A stretch of DNA of 33,238 nt, taken from an uncultured Bacilli bacterium. GTDB taxonomy: Bacteria; Bacillota_I; Bacilli_A; RF39; UBA660. This document shows, piece after piece, positions 29,465 to 33,238 of this stretch. The notes beneath the pieces are model-generated. The model saw only the letters and a list, made by a program, of their open reading frames with translations, was not told the DNA's origin and searched no databases. The position numbers were made by a program, and so were the translations under genes. Location: contig CALVVH010000086.1 in assembly GCA_944363805.1 (NCBI GenBank), positions 1-33,238 of the forward strand, read 5' to 3'. Numbering within the stretch: position 1 is the stretch's first letter; each line of letters starts with the position of its first letter.

Positions 29465-30618
29465 GCGTGGCAATGAAATTGGCGTACAAACGGGACGTAA
29501 ATGACCCGCTTGTTACATTCTGCCCTGACACGCTTTTGATGCGTGGCGATAAAGGGGCCAACATCATTGAGCTAACTGTCATGGATGGTAGCTCTCCCGC
29601 CGACCTTTCCGGGTATACTGCTGTCGTCATGTTTCAGCGCCCCGGAGACAGTGACAGGATACGGTGTCCCGGTTCCATTGACGGAAACGTGATTTCCGTG
29701 ACGCTGCTAGGTGACTGCTACGCATACGCCGGGCAATACTATGCCAGTTTGGTGATGGATGCGAGCGGATTCACGCGGACGATGCTGCGCCTTGCCGGTC
29801 ATGTTGAGAATAACGGTGATGGGCCTGTTATTGACCCAACTGGAACAATACCTGGGTATGATGATATAGCGAGAATATATGCCGAACTTGAGGCGTCGCT
29901 TGAGGAATCAGAAACGGCTACAAATAGTGCAAATGCTGCCGCACAGAACGCCAACACGGCGGCAGGCGCTGCAAATGCCTCGGCAGGAGCTGCGAACACG
30001 GCAGCGGGAAAAGCGAATGATGCCACAAGCCGGGCAAATACGGCAGCGGCGAGCATCGAGGGGCTGACGATCAGCGAAAGTGTCGTGGAGTACGGCGCGG
30101 GCGTGGAGGCGTCGGTGACACGTGACCCGGATAGCGGCGCGCTGCATGTGGCCATCCAGACAGAGCGTGGGCCGCAGGGGCCTGGCTATACCATCAAGGG
30201 CGAAGCCTATGCAACTGTGGAGGCGCTGGAAGCTGCGGTTACTTCACCTGCTGTGGGCGATCAGTACAATGTAGGCGCTGCCGCGCCCTACAACGTGTAT
30301 AGATGGACGGGGACGGGCTGGGAGAACCAGGGCACGGTGCAGGGGCCGCCGGGACAGGACGCTGCCGCGCCGCGCATGCTGTCTTTCAGCCTGCCCTTAA
30401 GCGGTTGGGCTGGTAGCGGGCCGTATACCTGCGCCATCAGCGAGGCCAGTGCGACGGCCAACACGGCGGTGGTGGAGTGTGTGCTGACGGCGGCGACGAG
30501 GGGTAACCAGCTGGCCGACATCGACTGGGTAACCAGCGCTGGAAGCATAGCGTTAAGCACGACGGTTAAGCCCACCGGAGAGCTGGCGGGTTATATGATA
30601 CTTACGGAGGTGCAGTAA
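29461..30618 (+). CDS. Baseplate upper protein / fibre with BppU N-terminal domain
   Basis: 385 residues. Residues 1-130 match the BppU N-terminal domain that attaches receptor-binding proteins to the baseplate (DTLLMRGDKGANIIELTVMD, GQYYASLVMDASGFTRTMLR). Residues 145-200 are an Ala/Asn heptad coil (ANAAAQNANTAAGAANASAG). A collagen-like piece (GPQGPGY, QGPPGQDAAAP) links further beta domains, including a carbohydrate-binding-type module near 235-300 with YNVYRWTGTGWENQGTVQ. A trimeric fibre carrying host-recognition domains. Confidence 0.86.
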   Translation: MSVAMKLAYKRDVNDPLVTFCPDTLLMRGDKGANIIELTVMDGSSPADLSGYTAVVMFQRPGDSDRIRCPGSIDGNVISVTLLGDCYAYAGQYYASLVMDASGFTRTMLRLAGHVENNGDGPVIDPTGTIPGYDDIARIYAELEASLEESETATNSANAAAQNANTAAGAANASAGAANTAAGKANDATSRANTAAASIEGLTISESVVEYGAGVEASVTRDPDSGALHVAIQTERGPQGPGYTIKGEAYATVEALEAAVTSPAVGDQYNVGAAAPYNVYRWTGTGWENQGTVQGPPGQDAAAPRMLSFSLPLSGWAGSGPYTCAISEASATANTAVVECVLTAATRGNQLADIDWVTSAGSIALSTTVKPTGELAGYMILTEVQ

Positions 30619-30619
30619 G

Positions 30620-30928
30620 GTGGCGAGAATCAAAATCGGCGATTGGCTGATCGAGGACGCGGCGCTGACCATGAGCGGCGGCAGGATGTGCCTGCGCTGG
30701 GCGGGGGATGCCTGGGACGGTACGCTGGACAGCGCGGCGGAGTTGCTGGGCGTGGCGGATGAGCTGCGCTATATTCCTGGGATGAATGCAGCATTAGGGT
30801 ACACGCAAGAAAACGAGCTTTCCACAGATGAATCCGTATATCGCAACACGAAAAGCGCTGGCAGCAGCGTTGCCCATAACAACATGCCGCCATATCTTTC
30901 CGTGTACATGTGGCGCAGGACGGCGTGA
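30620..30928 (+). CDS. Chimeric tail protein with tail-collar C-terminal fragment
   Basis: 102 residues from GTG 30620. Residues 1-55 (ARIKIGDWLIEDAALTMSGG, LLGVADELRYIPGM) are of a type usual in Clostridia phage baseplates. Residues 60-102 end AHNNMPPYLSVYMWRRTA, which is the standard last segment of tail-collar (microcystin-dependent) proteins. The rest of a collar domain lies downstream in 31027-31371 without this segment. So this gene seems to be a fusion or rearrangement product. It starts one base after the BppU stop. Confidence 0.65.
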   Translation: MARIKIGDWLIEDAALTMSGGRMCLRWAGDAWDGTLDSAAELLGVADELRYIPGMNAALGYTQENELSTDESVYRNTKSAGSSVAHNNMPPYLSVYMWRRTA

Positions 30929-30966
30929 TAAGGAGGATACAGCCATGATTTACAGCACCTTCCATC

Positions 30967-30979
30967 GGGGGGGGGGGGG
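30967..30979 (+). repeat. Homopolymeric G13 tract
   Basis: Thirteen consecutive G inside a frame that has a strong start. No other homopolymer of this length occurs in the window. Such tracts slip during replication, and also cause sequencing errors. Confidence 0.9.
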
Positions 30980-31026
30980 TACGCTACCCCTTGTAGCTAC
31001 ACCCCTATCGTTAGGCGGTGGCGCGC

Positions 31027-31371
31027 ATGAACGGCACGATCAGCGCGGTGATGCGCGCCATCATCGACCGGGTGTATCCGGTAGGGATTATCGTGGATTT
31101 TGCGGTGGAAACGAACCCCAATACCACTGTCGGCTGCGGAACGCAGTGGCAGCGCATCGCGGATGGGCGGACGCTGATAGCGTCGGACGCAAGCCATTCT
31201 GTGGGATGGTCGGGCGGCGAGGCGGCGCATGCACTGACGGAGGCAGAAATGCCTACGCACAATCACACCATCGCCTATTCAAAGGATGGAAACCCATATC
31301 CGGGCACTGGAAACGGCACCTTTGGCCTCAACACGGCGCTGACCGTGGCCCGCTGGAAGCGCGTGGCATAG
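31027..31371 (+). CDS. Tail-collar-domain protein, C-terminally truncated
   Basis: 114 residues. The collar fold is recognisable: VYPVGIIVDFAVETNPNTTV, CGTQWQRIADGRTLIA and the conserved GGEAAHALTEAEMPTHNHTI. The normal ending (a HNNMPPY...WKRTA segment) is missing and replaced by NTALTVARWKRVA and a stop. The matching ending is found in the gene at 30620. The ATG at 31027 (upstream GTG at 31018 also in frame) may be coupled to the poly-G frame. It probably caps a fibre or short tail appendage. Confidence 0.75.
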   Translation: MNGTISAVMRAIIDRVYPVGIIVDFAVETNPNTTVGCGTQWQRIADGRTLIASDASHSVGWSGGEAAHALTEAEMPTHNHTIAYSKDGNPYPGTGNGTFGLNTALTVARWKRVA

Positions 31372-31399
31372 GCTATGCCGTCCGAAAGGGGGCGGCGGT

Positions 31400-32338
31400 A
31401 TGAATGGACGTATCGCTGCCCTTTCCGGTCGGGTGCCGGAACTGACGGCGGAACAGTTGGGCGGGATGGACGCCGCGGCGTTGGCTGCACTTTATTCAAG
31501 TGGCGTGCGGCTGCTGACGGTGAAAAATAATGAAACCATTACGTTACATGCAGTAGACCCCATGGGCAGGTTAGTGTGGCTGGACAGCAACATGCCCAAA
31601 AATAATTGCTTTGACAATCCAGATTTTATTAGCCCTATCAATCAACGCGGACAGTCCAGTTATTCAACGACGTGGGGAATGGCGATTGATCGATGGTATC
31701 TTGGGTCTGCTGGATCAGCACAAAACGCTACTATGTTGCTTACTGGCAATGGCATTACTTTGGGCGGGGCAAGTGGTGGTTATCCTTTTATCCAAAACAG
31801 GATAGAAACACTTGACGAAACTACCAATTATACGGCGTTTATAACCAAGTCAGACGGTAGCATATTGCCGACTACCGTTACAAAAGAATACATTGTGCTG
31901 CAAAAGCAAACACATGGCTTCATTCCATTTTCCTTTCAACTTGATAGCGGTTCAACTCTTGTTTCTGCCGAGCTGTATAAAGGTGACTACACTGTTAAAA
32001 CCAAGCCAACACGGCGAACACTGGACCCTTCAATTGAATGGGTGAAATGCCTACGGTGTTTTCGTGTTATTCCACTCCAAGTCTTTGTAGGCGTTGTTTT
32101 ATCAAACGCAACGGCAATGGTTAACATTGAGTTTTCATCTGCTCCGATGCAAAAAACGCCGTCAATCCAAATATTGCAGGCTGAACTATATGTAGGAGGC
32201 GCGTGGGTAGCTTCGTCTGACACAAAAGTAGTCTATTCGTCATCCAGAAATATCACCCTTGAACTGACAGCACCAGGAGGTGGACTTAGTGGATGCGTTA
32301 TGACAAGGATTAACGCATGGCTGTTGGCTGAACTGTAA
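31400..32338 (+). CDS. Putative receptor-binding / fibre-tip protein
   Basis: 312 residues. The N terminus (MNGRIAALSGRVPELTAEQL, then LLTVKNNETITLHAVDP) resembles an attachment segment. It is followed by CFDNPDFISPINQRGQSSYS and TWGMAIDRWYLGS, a pattern seen at the start of carbohydrate-binding jelly-roll modules of phage fibres. The rest is beta-rich and ends LSGCVMTRINAWLLAEL. The middle part is notably more AT-rich than the flanks, consistent with horizontal exchange of a receptor-binding domain. It lies between the collar gene and the endolysin. Confidence 0.72.
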   Translation: MNGRIAALSGRVPELTAEQLGGMDAAALAALYSSGVRLLTVKNNETITLHAVDPMGRLVWLDSNMPKNNCFDNPDFISPINQRGQSSYSTTWGMAIDRWYLGSAGSAQNATMLLTGNGITLGGASGGYPFIQNRIETLDETTNYTAFITKSDGSILPTTVTKEYIVLQKQTHGFIPFSFQLDSGSTLVSAELYKGDYTVKTKPTRRTLDPSIEWVKCLRCFRVIPLQVFVGVVLSNATAMVNIEFSSAPMQKTPSIQILQAELYVGGAWVASSDTKVVYSSSRNITLELTAPGGGLSGCVMTRINAWLLAEL

Positions 32339-32369
32339 TGCAAATATGATCAAAGAAAGAAGGCAAAAA

Positions 32370-33149
32370 ATGAAACCAAAAGGCACAGATGTGGCCGCCG
32401 CTGCGGTACAGGCGGTCAGTGTTGGCTACACCTACGACGAAATGGACTGTCAGGCGTTTGTTGAGCACTGCGTGAAGCAGGCTGGCGGCAGCATGGATTA
32501 TAGCGGGAGCAACGACATGGCGCGAAATGCCGTGTGGTTGGGAACGCTGGAAAACGCCAAAGCCGCCGGGAAACTGGTGCCGGGCGCTGGGATGCTGATT
32601 CACGAGGCCACGGAAGCCAACCTGCCCGCCAAGTACCGGGGCGACGGGCTGGGCGATTTCAGCCATGTGGGACTGTATGTAGGCGAAAACGCCTTGACCG
32701 ACACCGACAAGAACGGCCAGAAGCGCGCGTGCGACGTGGTGCACTCCAGCGCCACCATGAAACGGGTGGCCGGGTCTACGCTGAAAAACGGCTGGACGCA
32801 TGTCATGTGGTTCGCGGAAATTGATTATGGCGCAGATGTGCAGCCGGGCGTGGAGATCGGCGCGAAAATCAGCCAAGGGACGGAAACAATCGATGATAGC
32901 GTCGCGGATGGTCTGACCGCCGGGACGCCCGCCGCAAGTGCTGAACAGTATGCCACGGTGGTTTCCCCTGACGGCAACCCCGTGAAGCTGCGCAAATCGG
33001 CCAGCCAAAAAGAGCCGGTGTATTGGAAGGTGAACCCCGGTGCTCGCGTTCTGGTTGAGCGCGAAAAGGACGGATGGGCGCTAGTGACGGCTATGTGCTC
33101 TGATGGGTATGTACGCCGGGCGTACATGATGAGCCAGTTTTTGGCTTGA
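32370..33149 (+). CDS. Endolysin: NlpC/P60-type peptidase with C-terminal SH3b domain
   Basis: 259 residues. The catalytic part spans about 1-165 and has Cys27 in MDCQAFVEHC, His99 in GDFSHVGLYVG and a downstream His in DVVHSSA, as in NlpC/P60-type cell-wall peptidases that cut stem peptides. A linker (TAGTPAASAEQ) leads to an SH3b cell-wall-binding domain (about 190-259, VVSPDGNPVKLRKSASQK through GYVRRAYMMSQFL). ATG 32370 is taken over ATG 32346 because GAAGG lies before it. The holin follows across the contig junction, completing the lysis pair. Confidence 0.9.
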   Translation: MKPKGTDVAAAAVQAVSVGYTYDEMDCQAFVEHCVKQAGGSMDYSGSNDMARNAVWLGTLENAKAAGKLVPGAGMLIHEATEANLPAKYRGDGLGDFSHVGLYVGENALTDTDKNGQKRACDVVHSSATMKRVAGSTLKNGWTHVMWFAEIDYGADVQPGVEIGAKISQGTETIDDSVADGLTAGTPAASAEQYATVVSPDGNPVKLRKSASQKEPVYWKVNPGARVLVEREKDGWALVTAMCSDGYVRRAYMMSQFLA

Positions 33150-33174
33150 TTCTTTTTGAAATCCATGATATAAT
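33146..33174 (+). promoter_or_regulatory. Late-type promoter before the holin (TTGATT-17-TATAAT)
   Basis: TTGATT 33146-33151, 17 bases, TATAAT 33169-33174 (equal to 8-13), with TGA before it: TGATATAATG. Transcription would begin at about the ribosome site of the holin, so the leader would be very short. The -35 overlaps the endolysin stop codon. Confidence 0.6.
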
Positions 33175-33238
33175 GCATAAAGGAGGCGATAAAATGAAAA
33201 TCAACTGGCTTGTGCGAATCAAAAATAAAGCGTTTTGG
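33162..33238. repeat. Terminal direct repeat, right copy
   Basis: Exact copy of 1-77. See the left copy for the interpretation as circular overlap. Confidence 0.95.
33194..33238 (+). CDS. Holin gene, 5' fragment cut by the contig end
   Basis: The first 15 codons of the same phi-LC3-type holin that is complete at 33-296. Not a second gene: it lies wholly within the duplicated 77 bases. Confidence 0.93.
   Translation, partial: MKINWLVRIKNKAFW

Larger units (their letters stand above)
30945..31403 (+). other. Reading frame through the G13 tract (frame depends on tract length)
   Basis: ATG 30945 has a perfect ribosome site (AAGGAGG at 30930) and reads MIYSTFHR before the G tract. With 13 G the frame stays open to 31403 but lies over the collar gene in the wrong frame, so most of it is probably meaningless. 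With 12 G it stops after 16 residues. With 11 or 14 G it gives about 28 residues ending RRWRA, whose TGA overlaps the collar ATG (ATGA). The tract may therefore switch translational coupling to the collar gene. Confidence 0.5.

Noticed and set aside
1..33238. CRISPR arrays, insertion sequences or a diversity-generating retroelement
   Set aside because: No repeat-spacer pattern, no transposase, and no reverse transcriptase or template repeat was found, despite variable-looking fibre genes.

Overview
The window is a complete small tailed-phage genome from a bacterium of the class Clostridia (Firmicutes), probably a gut anaerobe. The first 77 bases (1-77) are repeated exactly as the last 77 (33162-33238). 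This is what a circular contig looks like when a k=77 assembler opens it, so the unit genome is about 33,161 bp and the holin at the start follows the endolysin at the end. Every convincing gene is on the + strand. Ribosome sites are strong AGGAGG types, promoters are sigma-A-like with TGn extended -10 boxes, and the proteins match siphoviruses of Clostridia (PBSX-type terminase, SPP1-type portal and gp7, GP20 scaffold, phi-LC3 holin). No integrase, CI-type repressor, DNA polymerase or reverse transcriptase is visible, so I infer a non-integrating phage that relies on the host replisome.

Layout. (1) 33-1376: lysis end (holin, XhlA-like protein, a membrane protein, a CxxC mini-protein, a sigma-region-4-like protein), closed by a terminator. 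(2) 1377-3798: a self-contained cassette of unfamiliar small proteins (Gln/Met-rich, small helical, Gly-rich membrane plus coiled coil, beta-rich jelly-roll-like) between two terminators. (3) 3835-5051: a consensus early promoter, a hairpin-rich leader, three small unknown proteins and one gene broken by a stop codon. (4) 5026-9099: XRE regulator, membrane SH3b protein, sigma-70-like factor and recombination/replication genes (Sak4-like ATPase, PD-(D/E)XK nuclease, DUF669, ERCC4 nuclease). (5) 9111-11848: a CAT-anticodon tRNA, CHC2 primase and a DUF927 helicase-like protein. (6) 11849-12381: an AT-rich, repeat-rich non-coding block, a candidate origin, holding two short promoter-to-terminator RNA units; the second can form a kissing-loop fold. 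(7) 12382-15723: accessory genes, including remnants of a DNA methyltransferase and a PAPS-reductase-like gene, an XF1762-like acetyltransferase-fold protein and a MazG-like hydrolase. (8) 15756-24007: packaging and head genes (TerS, TerL, portal, gp7, gp10-like, a tRNA-Leu-like RNA, scaffold, capsid, connectors, tail tube). (9) 24021-33149: tail chaperone with a -1 frameshift, tape measure, Dit, Tal, BppU, collar and fibre genes with a G13 tract, then endolysin.

How it fits together. Promoters fall into two kinds. Early or middle ones (3835, 5026, 8918, 12234) have good -35 boxes and a TG before the -10. Those before terS (15756), the scaffold RNA (20398) and the holin (33146) share TGATATAATG with poorer -35 boxes. 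The phage sigma-like factor at 5741 could couple the two phases, but that is inference. The most unusual items are the tRNA-Leu-like RNA inside the head operon, the paired short RNAs at 12140-12369, the poly-G switch candidate in the fibre genes, the 8-nt palindromic insertion in the PAPS-reductase-like gene, and the 1530-3764 cassette.
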